Assembly (NCBI RefSeq): GCF_019880245.1 | Contig: NZ_CP082289.1 | Coordinates: 62,001 to 126,000 of the forward strand | DNA from: Halobaculum roseum | GTDB lineage: Archaea > Halobacteriota > Halobacteria > Halobacteriales > Haloferacaceae | Direction of reading: 5' to 3' | Length of the DNA stretch: 64,000 nucleotides | The notes under the pieces: model-generated | Database searches by the model: none | Seen by the model: the letters and a program-made list of their open reading frames with translations, nothing else | Told to the model about the DNA's origin: nothing | Shown here: positions 1 to 9,269 of the stretch, piece by piece | Position numbering within the stretch: the first letter of the stretch is position 1 | How the letters are laid out: each line of letters begins with the position of its first letter | Translations under genes and position numbers: made by a program

Positions 1-21
1 GAACCCGGTTAGATCGTGCAT
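1..21 (-). CDS. PadR-family regulator, 5' end only (cut by window edge)
   Basis: Only the first seven codons (MHDLTGF) lie in the window and the gene runs off its left edge. They match the start of the complete PadR-like regulator at 27781-28074, and the upstream DNA also matches to about position 68. An upstream in-frame ATG exists in the complete copy. Here one extra T (in the run at 36-40) puts that ATG out of frame, which supports MHDL as the true start in both copies. Whether the rest of this copy is intact cannot be seen. Confidence 0.6.
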
Positions 22-68
22 CCGTCTGCTCCCTATTTTTGAGGGATGGCATATGTTCTCTCTGGTAC
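1..68. repeat. Direct repeat, copy 1 (padR 5' region)
   Basis: Positions 1-68 closely match 28054-28120, with a few substitutions and one 1-base indel. The match covers the first codons of a PadR-type gene and about 45 bp of its promoter side. It then stops abruptly after CTCTCTGGTAC. The two copies have the same orientation and enclose the 28-kb metal region. Confidence 0.75.
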
Positions 69-230
69 TCAGAAGCAGAGCTTCGGATCGAGGATATCTA
101 CCAGTACACTCGTCTCCAAACAGCGCTTAATACCCATGCCTCTGTATCACCGGTAATGGCGCTTCGGCCGAGGTCGCCGTTGAGGTTCCATGGCTGTGCT
201 CGGTCAGCTGTCAGCCGGTGGTAATCAATT

Positions 231-2756
231 GTGTCTTCATCTCAATCCTCATCTTCCACGTGCGCGCTTTGTGGTAGGGCTGTCCCTGACGATAGAGTCG
301 TGGGTGAGAACGACACCGTCTTCTGCTGTGATGGATGTCGAAACGTCCATCGAGTACTCGGTGGCGATGGAGTCCACAGTCGGATGGACCCGACAGACGA
401 CCCCATGCGCGAGTCCGGTGCTGGGGCGGGCGAACGCGATGCGGATACCCCTCGATTAGGGTCTGAGGAACGAGCTTTCTTTCAGGTCGACGGGATGCAC
501 TGTGCGACGTGTGAAGCATTTCTTGAATCAGTCGCCGAGGACTGCGAGGGTGTTGTAGACGTGGCAGCAAGCTACGTCACCGAGACGGTTCGTATCACAT
601 ACGACCCTGATCGCGTCTCGAAGGAAACTCTCTGTGATACCCTGAGTACACTCGGCTATTCGGCAACCCTCCGTGCTGGAGGGAGCGATGACACACCGAC
701 TATAATCGGACAGTCGCGCCGGTCGGACGAGCCGAATGAACGAGGGATTGACGAGGTGCTGGGATTCCGTTACGCTGCTGGCGTCATTTTCGGGACGTTC
801 ATGCTCCTCCCATATGCGGTCCTCCTCTATCCGGCGCAGCTCTCGTCGTTCTTTGGTGAGGGGACGCTCGATATGTACGCGAGTACGTCCGGGATCGGCG
901 GTGGAGATGGCCTGTTGATCCTCCCGCTCTTTCTCGTTCTGACGGGTGTCGTCCTCGTGTTTACCGGCCTGCCGCTGTTACAGGGTGCGTATGTCAGTCT
1001 GAAGATGCGACAGCCGAATACGGACTTTCTCGTCGCGATCACCGTGGTGAGCGCCTACGTGTACAGCACGATTGCCTTTCTCCTCGGTCGACTCGACGTT
1101 TTCTACGACCTCACGATCGTGGTTGCCGCGAGTGTGGTGGCCGCCATCTTCTACGAATCACTGAGCAAGCAGCGAGCGATGGATCGCCTGACGAATCTCA
1201 CTATCTCCCACGTCACCGAAGCCAGGCGGTATGGCGCCGATGGGACGACGATGGTCGACGTACACAGTCTGGAACCCGGGGAACGGGTTCTCGTCCGTGA
1301 GGGCGAACGCATCCCAGTCGATGGTGTTCTCGCTGAGAGTGAGTGCACGGTCGATGAAGCGATCGTGACGGGCGAGTCGCTCCCGGTATCGAAACAAGCT
1401 GGGGACGAGGTCGTCGGCGGGGCGGTCGTCACAAATGGGGCTGCTGTCCTCACGGTGAGCGATGGGACAACCAGTAGTATCGATCGCCTCGTCACCTCTG
1501 TCTGGAATCTCCAGAGTGGGGATCACGGTGTCCAGCGGCAGGCCGATAAGCTCGCGTCAGTCATCATCCCGGTCGTCGTCGGTGGGGCGGTACTCGCTGG
1601 ATTGGGGTCGCTTCTGGTGGGGACTGGTATTCCCGTCGCCGTCCTGACGGCGCTGGTAGTTCTCTTAGTGGGATGTCCGTGGGCACTTGGCCTGGCAACC
1701 CCGCTCTCGGTGGCAACCAGTATCGAACAAGCGGTAGAGCGGGGCATCGTCATCTTCGACGAGACAGTCTTCGAGCGCCTTCGGAACGTCGACGTCGTCG
1801 TCTTCGACAAAACAGGGACTCTCACGACCGGCCAGATGGATGTCCTCGAGGTGGATGCACCGTCGGATCTCCTTGAAACCGTCGCGGCCCTCGAACAGCG
1901 AGCATCCCACCCAGCGGCCGACGCAATCGTGAATACGTTTGCACAAAGGAATCAGGAGGGCGATCGCTCAAGAGCCGATGGGGGGGTTGCCGATGGCAGT
2001 GACCACGAGTACGCAGCGGACATCACCGAATTCACGAGCCACGCGACCGGCGTCGAAGGAGTCGTCGAGGACACGCGCGTTCTCGTCGGGAATCTCGATC
2101 TCTTCGCGGAACTTGGGTGGTCGGTGAGCGAGCAGATCGAGACGCGTGCCGCAGAGGCACGAACGGCCGGTCACCTTCCGGTCGTCGTCGGTCGTGACGG
2201 TCATGCAGAGGGCGTCGTCGTCGTGGGGGACGAACCACGGGCAGGTTGGGATGACACACTCACGCAGCTGAATGACCGTGATATCGAGATCGTTGTTCTG
2301 ACCGGTGATGACGAGGCTGCTACTGACTTTCTCGACAGTCATCCTGCCGTCGATCACGTGTTTGCGGGGGTCCCGCCGGCAGGCAAGACCGCGACGATCC
2401 GGCGGTTACAGTCCCGGGGACAGGTTACAATGGTTGGTGATGGAACGAACGATGCACCGGCTCTTGCGACCGCAGACCTGGGAATCTCGCTCGGTGGTGG
2501 AACGGCACTCGCGTCCGATGCCGCGGATATTTCTATCGTCGATGATGACCTCGCGGCGGTGGAGACGACGTTCGATCTCGCAGATGCAGCTCGTCGGCGT
2601 GTCAAACAGAACAACGGGCTAGCGCTGCTCTATAATGGGGTCACGATGCCACTCGCAGCGACGGGGTTGCTGAATCCGGTGTTCGCGATGGGTGCGGTCG
2701 TGGCGACCGGCGGTCTCCTCGCAGCGAATTCGTTTCGAGACCTGCTTCACGAGTAG
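231..2756 (+). CDS. Heavy-metal (copper) P-type ATPase, CcoI/FixI-like, with CPW motif
   Basis: An 841-residue P1B ATPase starting at GTG. The N-terminus has a four-cysteine metal-binding module (CALCG near residue 12, CCDGC near 32). Next is an HMA domain with GMHCATC near residues 88-94. ATPase motifs follow: TGES, DKTGT, an HP motif in ASHPAAD and GDGTNDAPAL. The membrane motif is CPW (about residues 482-484) where copper pumps usually have CPC. The N-terminal Cys module is typical of ATPases that load copper for cytochrome oxidase (CcoI/FixI), which fits the nearby halocyanin, heme A synthase and oxidase-associated genes. Copper as substrate is inferred. The changed second cysteine makes specificity uncertain. 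Confidence 0.88.
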   Translation: MSSSQSSSSTCALCGRAVPDDRVVGENDTVFCCDGCRNVHRVLGGDGVHSRMDPTDDPMRESGAGAGERDADTPRLGSEERAFFQVDGMHCATCEAFLESVAEDCEGVVDVAASYVTETVRITYDPDRVSKETLCDTLSTLGYSATLRAGGSDDTPTIIGQSRRSDEPNERGIDEVLGFRYAAGVIFGTFMLLPYAVLLYPAQLSSFFGEGTLDMYASTSGIGGGDGLLILPLFLVLTGVVLVFTGLPLLQGAYVSLKMRQPNTDFLVAITVVSAYVYSTIAFLLGRLDVFYDLTIVVAASVVAAIFYESLSKQRAMDRLTNLTISHVTEARRYGADGTTMVDVHSLEPGERVLVREGERIPVDGVLAESECTVDEAIVTGESLPVSKQAGDEVVGGAVVTNGAAVLTVSDGTTSSIDRLVTSVWNLQSGDHGVQRQADKLASVIIPVVVGGAVLAGLGSLLVGTGIPVAVLTALVVLLVGCPWALGLATPLSVATSIEQAVERGIVIFDETVFERLRNVDVVVFDKTGTLTTGQMDVLEVDAPSDLLETVAALEQRASHPAADAIVNTFAQRNQEGDRSRADGGVADGSDHEYAADITEFTSHATGVEGVVEDTRVLVGNLDLFAELGWSVSEQIETRAAEARTAGHLPVVVGRDGHAEGVVVVGDEPRAGWDDTLTQLNDRDIEIVVLTGDDEAATDFLDSHPAVDHVFAGVPPAGKTATIRRLQSRGQVTMVGDGTNDAPALATADLGISLGGGTALASDAADISIVDDDLAAVETTFDLADAARRRVKQNNGLALLYNGVTMPLAATGLLNPVFAMGAVVATGGLLAANSFRDLLHE

Positions 2757-2819
2757 CGGCACCAACCCAGCGAAGCGGCAGATACCTGCTGTAACCGGGT
2801 GAAGACGATTCCTATCGCT

Positions 2820-3014
2820 TCATTCGAGCAATTCAAAGGCACCGAGCCCCGCGTACCCGACCGCAAAGCCCGCAACGATGATGCCTCCGGAGAGGACTTG
2901 GTAGAACGGCGTCGACGGGAGGAAGCCGGTTGCGAAGGTGCCGACAACGATCAGTACCGCTGCCAGTTCCAAAAACACGTACTGACGACGTTTTCCCCTC
3001 ATATATTGAGGCAT
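2820..3014 (-). CDS. Small two-helix membrane protein
   Basis: A 64-residue protein starting MPQYMRGKRRQYV; a longer start at 3041 is possible. A basic N-terminus precedes two hydrophobic segments (about residues 16-34 and 43-60). It converges with the copper ATPase and lies downstream of the 403-residue membrane protein on the same strand. The length and predicted topology are the only evidence; no family was recognised. Confidence 0.5.
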   Translation of the reverse strand: MPQYMRGKRRQYVFLELAAVLIVVGTFATGFLPSTPFYQVLSGGIIVAGFAVGYAGLGAFELLE

Positions 3015-3056
3015 TTGTCCCCCTAGGTACCGTGAGATCACAGTAGATACCTTACC

Positions 3057-4268
3057 TCAGTCCGCCGGGATGATGGCAGCCGATTGATCGGGCTGTCGGG
3101 CTGCTTGGACCGAGTAGATTAGGCTCCCCGTGAAGAGGACGAAGCTTCCAACGATGAATACTGCACTGAGCGGCGAGGCCGAATCGACGAACACCCAGTA
3201 GAGAGGGGCGGCAATCGATGGCCCGGCAGCAAGTACCGCGATCTTCGCGACGAGTGGCCCACAGCATCCACAGGTACACGTCCCGACGATTGCAGCGCTT
3301 CCGGCGGTCCCTTCGGTCATGCCGGCTCGTTCCTCGACGCGCCAGTGACGGGCGATGAGAGCGGCGTTTAACCCGATGAGTGCGCTTAGCATCCCGACGA
3401 CGATGACCTGGCCGGGTGACAGGGCTAGGAAGAACGGGATATGTATGAACGGGAGATGCGGAATCGCGATTTCGAGCGTCGGCCACGATACTAGCTGATA
3501 GATTGCGGGTAGAACGACGACCGTCACCTCTTCGGGGAAGCCCTCCTCGGGGAAAAACGAGAGGTATCCTGTTATAGAGACGAAAAAGAGTGCTAACACG
3601 ACACCGACGCCGATGCCGAAGCGACGCGCAACCGGATCACGCATGACTGCGCGAATGACACTCCCTGCGTCCTTCCAGACAACGTAGCCGACTAGAATTG
3701 GTGTTCCGAGGACGATTGCGTACCCAAGTGGGTGTGTATCACTTGCCAGTCCAGGAATGAGGTAGGGGTACGAGATCCACAATCCCATGAGGATGCCGAG
3801 GAACGTGTATCGTGGGCGGGATGGCCAGCGGAGCCACCCAACGATGAAGCTCGCGACCATGATGCCCAAGCCACTCAGTAGGGCCAACGGCTGATACCAC
3901 GACCGGGGGAACGGCATCGAACTCGCAGTATATGTCGGATCTGGGGAGAGCCCTTCGAAGAGAATTGCTCCGAGTGCCGTGATGGAGATCCCGACAAATA
4001 CGCCGTAAAGGGCGGTTGTTGAGGTGATGCGATCGGTCCGTTTGAGAAGGATGAAGCCGCCGAGAATAACGGCACCAACGAAAGCAAGAAGTACACCGTG
4101 TCCTTGCGAGAGTCCACCGCTTCCGGTTGTACCGTGGGCGGACGCGACGGGAACCTGAGTGAGCGTAACAATTGCGGCAAGAAGTACAGAGAGTGGCCGA
4201 ACAGACCCGATTCGAGTGGTCTGTCCACGGGAGGGATCTCCACGTGGGTGACGCTCTTCCGGTGACAT
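3057..4268 (-). CDS. Polytopic membrane protein with Cys-rich CTCGCCG motif
   Basis: A 403-residue integral membrane protein with roughly nine to ten hydrophobic segments. An extracytoplasmic stretch after the first helix contains His (ASAHGTT). Near residue 335 a cluster CTCGCCGP sits just before another membrane segment. Clustered cysteines beside a helix suggest metal or thiol chemistry, and the neighbours are copper proteins, but no characterised family is recognised. It reads toward the copper ATPase. A role in copper handling is inference only. Confidence 0.75.
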   Translation of the reverse strand: MSPEERHPRGDPSRGQTTRIGSVRPLSVLLAAIVTLTQVPVASAHGTTGSGGLSQGHGVLLAFVGAVILGGFILLKRTDRITSTTALYGVFVGISITALGAILFEGLSPDPTYTASSMPFPRSWYQPLALLSGLGIMVASFIVGWLRWPSRPRYTFLGILMGLWISYPYLIPGLASDTHPLGYAIVLGTPILVGYVVWKDAGSVIRAVMRDPVARRFGIGVGVVLALFFVSITGYLSFFPEEGFPEEVTVVVLPAIYQLVSWPTLEIAIPHLPFIHIPFFLALSPGQVIVVGMLSALIGLNAALIARHWRVEERAGMTEGTAGSAAIVGTCTCGCCGPLVAKIAVLAAGPSIAAPLYWVFVDSASPLSAVFIVGSFVLFTGSLIYSVQAARQPDQSAAIIPAD

Positions 4269-4396
4269 TATTCTGTCTTGGACAGAGAGGCACTTCTACC
4301 TGACTGATTTACCTCTGATATCCTGGGCTTGACTGTCGTTAGATCCTGCTGGCTGTGGAAATATCCCCCTCCGAAAGTACGATCGGCACGGTGAAT

Positions 4397-4816
4397 TCAC
4401 TCGCCGTCCAGAAATACGAGGAACTGTATATGCTTGAAGAACCAGACCGGAAGAACGGCTCCAACCCCTGCAGCGAGTAGGAGACTATTCGATGCTGTCC
4501 ACACGATCTGTCCAAGTACGGTGCCAATAATCAAGACGCCGTTGTATGCAATCGCATTCACCGCTAAATCGCCTCTTGACTCAGCCCGGGGCCATTTGAT
4601 GAGACTGGGCCTGATTGCTGACGTCCGGCCGGATACTACTGCGATGAGAAGTCCGAGTAGGCCGGATACAAACCAGCCGAGTACAGCCGGTGGCCAGTTG
4701 TATACAACCGTTGCGGTGGCAAGAACAATCAGACACGGACTGGTGATTGTACCGATCTCTACGGAGGCATAGCGGGTCAAAATGTGTTCCTCAGTCCCTT
4801 GTTGTGCGGTAGCCAT
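4397..4816 (-). CDS. Membrane protein, about four helices, unknown function
   Basis: A 139-residue protein with hydrophobic segments near residues 23-40, 46-62, 88-104 and 110-128. There are no catalytic motifs. It lies upstream of the 403-residue membrane protein on the same strand, with 128 bp between them, so co-transcription is possible but not clear. Confidence 0.6.
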   Translation of the reverse strand: MATAQQGTEEHILTRYASVEIGTITSPCLIVLATATVVYNWPPAVLGWFVSGLLGLLIAVVSGRTSAIRPSLIKWPRAESRGDLAVNAIAYNGVLIIGTVLGQIVWTASNSLLLAAGVGAVLPVWFFKHIQFLVFLDGE

Positions 4817-4856
4817 CTGTGAGGGTTATGGGTAGGGCAGTGGATCAGATCGGGGA

Positions 4857-4931
4857 TGCTCCGTCGAGGATTTGAACCTCGGTCCTCGACGTGAGATGCC
4901 GAGATGGTTGGCCGAGCTACACCAACGGAGC
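4857..4931 (-). tRNA. tRNA-Glu (CTC)
   Basis: The minus strand folds as a complete cloverleaf. The acceptor stem is GCTCCGT paired with ACGGAGC, followed by discriminator A. The anticodon stem TCGGC pairs with GTCGA and closes the loop ATCTCAC, giving anticodon CTC. The T stem CGAGG/CCTCG carries the loop TTCAAAT. No CCA is encoded and there is no intron in the anticodon loop. tRNA genes are common integration sites for archaeal elements, but no second copy of its 3' end was found in the window. Confidence 0.92.
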
Positions 4932-5029
4932 AGCTTCAACTTGGAGCTTCAGTACTTCAGGTCTGGTCGGTGTCCTATTCAGTGGGAATCCGCCGTTTCC
5001 CCTTATGTTGGGGTCTTTGATAATGTGGT

Positions 5030-5593
5030 ATGGAGCGTCGACAGGTTCTCAAGACAGCCGGAATTCTCGCAACAGGTGGCGTAACTGGTCTCGCTGGATG
5101 CAGTAGTTCGGGGAACGGAGACGGTGGCGGTGAGCCGACCACGACTGAAACGCAGGAGACAGCTGGTGGGTCTGGAGACTCGAATACTGTTATGATGGTC
5201 ACTGACGGGAGCGAGTATTATTTCGATCCCATTGGTCTGTTCATCGAATCCGGGGAAACTGTGACATTCGAAATCCAGAGCGGCAGTCACTCGGCAACCG
5301 CCTACAAAGAGGGAACGAGCTCAGCATCAGTTACCCGGATTCCCGAAAGCGCAGAAACGTTCAATAGCGAAACGCTGAGTGAACAGGGCGCAACGTTCGA
5401 GCACACGTTCGAGACCACGGGGACGTACGATTACTTCTGTATCCCGCACAAGACTCTGGGGATGGTCGGTCGGATCGTCGTTGGCGAACCCGGCGGTCCC
5501 GCGGAGGGGAGTATGCCGCCGGACGGAGACGTCCCCGAAAGCCAGACCATCGTTGATCAAGGCAGCGTCTCGTACAGCTCGTTCTCCGGGTAG
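5030..5593 (+). CDS. Halocyanin-like blue copper lipoprotein
   Basis: A 187-residue protein. The N-terminus MERRQVLK, a hydrophobic stretch and the lipobox LAGC mark it as an exported lipoprotein; a Ser/Gly/Thr linker follows. The cupredoxin fold carries type-1 copper ligands: His in GSHSATAY (about residue 87) and the C-terminal set in FCIPHKTLGM (Cys, His, Met). It should carry electrons at the outer face of the membrane, as halocyanins do. The neighbouring metal and respiratory genes fit that role. The partner oxidase itself is not in the window. Confidence 0.9.
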   Translation: MERRQVLKTAGILATGGVTGLAGCSSSGNGDGGGEPTTTETQETAGGSGDSNTVMMVTDGSEYYFDPIGLFIESGETVTFEIQSGSHSATAYKEGTSSASVTRIPESAETFNSETLSEQGATFEHTFETTGTYDYFCIPHKTLGMVGRIVVGEPGGPAEGSMPPDGDVPESQTIVDQGSVSYSSFSG

Positions 5594-5696
5594 GCGGCCG
5601 CGTATACTGCGAGCTGTGCGCTCCGGAATCGCTTGTACACCATATGGCCGACATTGACTGTGCTTCGGACCGACAGTATGGAGACATACGCTGTCG

Positions 5697-6449
5697 ATGA
5701 CACTCGCACAAGGCCCGTGGCCGACATACACGGATGCTGCCCTCGATAGTGTTCTACGAGAACGACGTGAGGTTGAGCGCGAATGTCAAGCCTTCCAACG
5801 GTTTCGCCAGCGTATCCAGACCGTCGACACACAGACTCCTCGGTTCGAACGGTCCGTTGTTGGAGTGGATCAGAACCTTACATCCGAAGAGAAGTCGGTC
5901 CGTAATACCATCGAGCCGTGGTATCATGATACTGTGATGGCGGTCGACCACTACGGCGACGTGTACGGTGATTCGTTCGAGGCGAGCCTCAGTGCCGAAT
6001 TCGGGGCCGATGTGTTGCTCCTGATCTCAGAAGCGACTACGTTCTCACCGCTCATCAAACAACGGCTCCTCGAGGCCGCACAGCAGTGTATTGACAACCG
6101 CCGAGTCTTTCTGGAGAGCCTCCAGGATGAATTCACTACCCTCAAAGACGTGCAATCTACAGTTCAAGAGATTCGAGAGGCGATAGCAGAACTTGATTCT
6201 ACGAAATTACAGGGGAACTCAGATATTGAACTAACCGACCGATACGAGACGCTTCATACGTTGAATGATGAATGTAAGAGTTGGATCCAGCAACGGCAGG
6301 AGGAAATCCACGCTCATCGAATCGATCGGTCGGCAGACGTGGATGCCTACACTGACCTCTGTTCATATCTCTATGAGGGTCTGGAGGTTGATTATCCGGT
6401 ATTGGCGACGTTTGTCGATATCTTGGAGATCATCTCCCAATATGAGTAG
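5697..6449 (+). CDS. DUF7260-type coiled-coil protein
   Basis: A 250-residue soluble acidic protein with long helical, coiled-coil-like stretches (about 15-45 and 130-215) and no membrane segment. It resembles the haloarchaeal DUF7260 family from the opening MTLAQGPW and the central WYHDTVMAVDHY region. These proteins often sit beside regulators and membrane proteins; their biochemical role is not known. It has its own reading direction and is not clearly part of an operon. Confidence 0.65.
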   Translation: MTLAQGPWPTYTDAALDSVLRERREVERECQAFQRFRQRIQTVDTQTPRFERSVVGVDQNLTSEEKSVRNTIEPWYHDTVMAVDHYGDVYGDSFEASLSAEFGADVLLLISEATTFSPLIKQRLLEAAQQCIDNRRVFLESLQDEFTTLKDVQSTVQEIREAIAELDSTKLQGNSDIELTDRYETLHTLNDECKSWIQQRQEEIHAHRIDRSADVDAYTDLCSYLYEGLEVDYPVLATFVDILEIISQYE

Positions 6450-6732
6450 TCCTCTCTTTTACCTCCTACTCTGTCTTGACGTCGTCCTATGGCTGAACAG
6501 TAGTTGCTGATTTGGCTGCGATTAGTGCTGGCAAACTCAGCGATGGAATCGAGGAACTCCGTGCACCGGGTGCACGGCTTTCAGAATCGGCGTGAGTGGG
6601 CGTCGAACATGTTAGATAATCGACTCCGGCAATGACTGTGAAAGGGTGGGCTTCCGCTCGCACCGTGTCAATACCGGCTTCCAGCAAATCTACTTTGTTA
6701 ACGGTTTTGTCTATCCGGTCACAACTGTACAT
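6450..6732. other. Intergenic stretch with a possible coding remnant
   Basis: About 280 bp between the DUF7260-type gene and the DUF7333-like gene. Around 6505-6596 one frame reads a helical peptide ending LRAPGARLSESA and a stop, without a convincing start. It may be the tail of a decayed gene. Nothing else is supported here. Confidence 0.3.
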
Positions 6733-6918
6733 ATGGAATTCGACTTTGTGCGCTCGGTGGCCCCCCTTGTCGTAATTGTCGCCGTCGCGGCGATTGCGCT
6801 CACGACCGTGATGACCTCCTCGACGGTCTTTATGATGGTTCTGCCCTCGATGATTATCTTCTCGGTCATCGCGTTCTTCCTGGGAATGAAACATGGCGAG
6901 TTCCGCGCCAGTGCATAA
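6733..6918 (+). CDS. Small membrane protein, DUF7333-like
   Basis: A 61-residue protein with two hydrophobic segments and the ending FFLGMKHGEFRA. The start MEFDFV was chosen over an upstream ATG because it matches the start and ending of the paralogue at 19449-19637 (MEFDNT ... EVKHGEYRA). The family is haloarchaeal and its function is unknown. Both copies lie beside metal or respiratory genes. Confidence 0.7.
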   Translation: MEFDFVRSVAPLVVIVAVAAIALTTVMTSSTVFMMVLPSMIIFSVIAFFLGMKHGEFRASA

Positions 6919-7122
6919 TAGGCCGACCCAGTAGCCGGAATCCGCTGTGTTGCGGTCCATGCTAGCCCCCAGCTGTGTTGATTCAGATTATTTCGATGAC
7001 CGGTTCGCAGTCCTAGCGACGGCTGTTTTAGCGGGGTGATGTCGAACCAACAGGAGTCCACCTGGGTTGGGTAACCCCTATCGTTCAGTTAGATCCTGTC
7101 CTGGTCGTGGTGTAGAGGGTCT

Positions 7123-8277
7123 CTACGTGGAGTAGCCAGCGTACTCCATAAGTTGGTTGAAAATGTCAGTATCCATGACGGACCGATAGACCACGCCGGT
7201 GAGCATCCCGCCGGGATAGAACGTGCCGTTCATCACGTGGTTGACCTTGTGGCAGTGCATCAGGTAGATGCCGGGGTCTGCATCGGCAGTAAATTCGATC
7301 GTGTGTCGTTCAGCGGGGGCGACGTTCGTGACGTCCATGTCGTGGCGGGCAGCCTCTGGAATCGTCCCGCCGTCCTTTTCGACACGCTGGAAGCGGTGGT
7401 TATGGATATGCATCGGGTGCGACATGTATCCACCGTTGACGAGGTGGATGCGAACTGAGTCGCCCTCGTCGACGATGATCGGTGAGCCTTCTTCGGGGTG
7501 CAGCGTTCGGGGTGCGCTCTTCCCGTTGACGGTGAACACGTCCGGATTGCGACTGGCCGAATTGTATGTGAAGTCCGCCTCACCGGCCCACTTCCGCGGA
7601 ACCCGCGAATCCCAGTCCTTGATCGTCATGAAGTATTCGCGGTCCGCCGGTTCGTAGCCTTCGGGATCAACTCGGTAGATCCCGTACATGCCCATGTCGA
7701 TATGCCGGTGGGTCTGGAAGTGGCAATGGTAGAAATGCGTTCCAGGGACGTTAGCGGGAATCTCGTAGGTGTGTGTCTCCCCTGGCGGGACCTGAATCCC
7801 GGTCGTCGTCGGGACGCCGTCGTTCTCCCACGTCTTGCGAATTCCGTGGAAGTGAATCGTGTGGGGACGTCGGCCATCGGTGTTGTCGAGTGTCACCTCC
7901 ATCGCGTTACCCTCGGTCGTTCTGAGAATTGGGCCTGGGACGCTGGGGTCGTTGTCGTCGGCCTGGAACGCCCAGACGCGTGGGAATTCGACGGGCCCAC
8001 CCATTGTATCGAGCGGGTGGACGGCGTGGCGGGCCTGTTGAGTCCGCATCGTCACTCCACCACCCTGCTCGTCGACGTTGACGACTGTTGGAGGGCTGGT
8101 GTAGGGGAGATTAGGCGAGTCAGTTTGTGTCTGCGTGGCCGTATCGCTCGTTGCTGCTGGCTCGTTAGCTCCGCCCGCCGAACAGCCTGCTAACGAAGCG
8201 ATACCCGTCGCGCCAGTTGCCGCGAGAAACTCACGCCGGGACAGTCCGGTTCCGGGTGCGCCGAAACGTGTGGTCAT
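7123..8277 (-). CDS. Two-domain multicopper oxidase, Tat-exported lipoprotein
   Basis: 384 residues. The Tat-type signal LSRREFL and lipobox LAGC come first. All four copper-binding histidine clusters are present: HTIHFHG (about 142-148), HFYHCHFQTHRH (about 181-192), HPMHIHNH (about 291-298) and HCHKVNHVM followed by GGM (about 343-358). The length fits two cupredoxin domains rather than the roughly 500 residues of three-domain laccases. Likely chemistry is oxidation of Cu(I) or organic substrates coupled to O2 reduction at the cell surface; a nitrite-reductase-like activity cannot be excluded. A TATGTTTAGG element about 30 bp upstream could serve a leaderless promoter. Confidence 0.9.
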   Translation of the reverse strand: MTTRFGAPGTGLSRREFLAATGATGIASLAGCSAGGANEPAATSDTATQTQTDSPNLPYTSPPTVVNVDEQGGGVTMRTQQARHAVHPLDTMGGPVEFPRVWAFQADDNDPSVPGPILRTTEGNAMEVTLDNTDGRRPHTIHFHGIRKTWENDGVPTTTGIQVPPGETHTYEIPANVPGTHFYHCHFQTHRHIDMGMYGIYRVDPEGYEPADREYFMTIKDWDSRVPRKWAGEADFTYNSASRNPDVFTVNGKSAPRTLHPEEGSPIIVDEGDSVRIHLVNGGYMSHPMHIHNHRFQRVEKDGGTIPEAARHDMDVTNVAPAERHTIEFTADADPGIYLMHCHKVNHVMNGTFYPGGMLTGVVYRSVMDTDIFNQLMEYAGYST

Positions 8278-8445
8278 GATACACTCGGCATTTTGGTTGG
8301 CCTAAACATAGGGCGACTGCGGTGTCCCAATTCACGGGACAGTGCGTGGATATGTTCGGCAAAAGGCGAATGGAGATGGCGGCTTTTTATTTATACTTGT
8401 TCGCCGTTAGGAGTCTGAAATTGAGACGACAAAGTGGTCAGATTT
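8278..8445. other. Intergenic region between multicopper oxidase and CPBP protease genes
   Basis: About 170 bp, upstream of the oxidase gene and downstream of the CPBP gene on the same strand. It contains an AT-rich block near 8388-8402 and probably the oxidase promoter. No coding sequence is supported. Confidence 0.3.
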
Positions 8446-9171
8446 TTAGAGTCCGCCCGTCGCCGTCAGATAGGCCCCTGCAAACTGCACCGCGTTATAC
8501 GTCCCGTGAATCACAGCCGGCACTGTGAGGTTGTCCGTATACTCGTACGCTGCTCCCAGTACTAAGGCCAGGACGAATGCGATACCGATGTACACCAGTT
8601 TGCCTTCCCCTGACAACGAGAAGAGATGGATCGATGCGAACAGAGCGCTTGCGAGGATGATTGCACGAGCCGGATGGAGACTTTCACGGAGGGTGCCCTG
8701 TACGAGGCCCCGGAACAACAGCTCTTCTCCCGGGCCGACTAACAGGAATTGAAGGGGGATCAGAAGAAGGAATACACTCGGATTTTGTCGCCCGACCTCG
8801 ACGATCTGATTCTGAGCCGAGTTCAGACCGAGGGCTGTGATTACTGAGGACGCCACAAAGAGCAACCCCAGGATCGCTATACTCCCGCCAACAATCACTG
8901 CTCCATCACGCTTGTCAGGTGAACGAACTGGAACGAATCCCAATCCGAGATCACGGCCTTTGAGATAAAGGATGGCGATGCCCCCAAACGTCACTCCTTG
9001 GAGGAAGAACGTGCTCACAACCAGTCTGAGGGCTGGGCGCGACGCGAGGTCGACTCCGAACAACCCGACTACCGTCGCGACGGCAAGGATTACGATAGCC
9101 CCCGCGACGTATGATCCATACGTGAGACCAATCGCCGAGGCGACAGACCGGAAACGAGATATCGACGACAT
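8446..9171 (-). CDS. CPBP (CAAX/Abi-type) intramembrane metalloprotease
   Basis: A 241-residue membrane protein with about seven or eight hydrophobic segments. The diagnostic motifs are EELLFRG (about residues 147-153) and a later His in FASIHL (about 183-188), the Glu-Glu and His positions of CPBP-family glutamic/metallo-type intramembrane proteases. In this family the activity is cleavage of prenylated or membrane proteins. Its substrate here is unknown. It is followed by the multicopper oxidase on the same strand, with 168 bp between. Confidence 0.85.
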   Translation of the reverse strand: MSSISRFRSVASAIGLTYGSYVAGAIVILAVATVVGLFGVDLASRPALRLVVSTFFLQGVTFGGIAILYLKGRDLGLGFVPVRSPDKRDGAVIVGGSIAILGLLFVASSVITALGLNSAQNQIVEVGRQNPSVFLLLIPLQFLLVGPGEELLFRGLVQGTLRESLHPARAIILASALFASIHLFSLSGEGKLVYIGIAFVLALVLGAAYEYTDNLTVPAVIHGTYNAVQFAGAYLTATGGL

Positions 9172-9269
9172 TAATCAGATGTGAGCGTAGGGCTCCACCC
9201 TACAAGCTGGCTTCGATAGGTCGATTCCGGCGCTATTCATTCCAAGACATCCCGCGGTAGTGATTTTGT

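Noticed and set aside
39..224. Short open frame in the first 230 bp
   Set aside because: It overlaps the repeat and promoter side of the partial padR gene and has no family-like composition or start signal.
4857..4880. attL/attR pair at the tRNA-Glu 3' end
   Set aside because: I looked for a second copy of the tRNA 3' end sequence in the window and saw none, so no attachment site is annotated.
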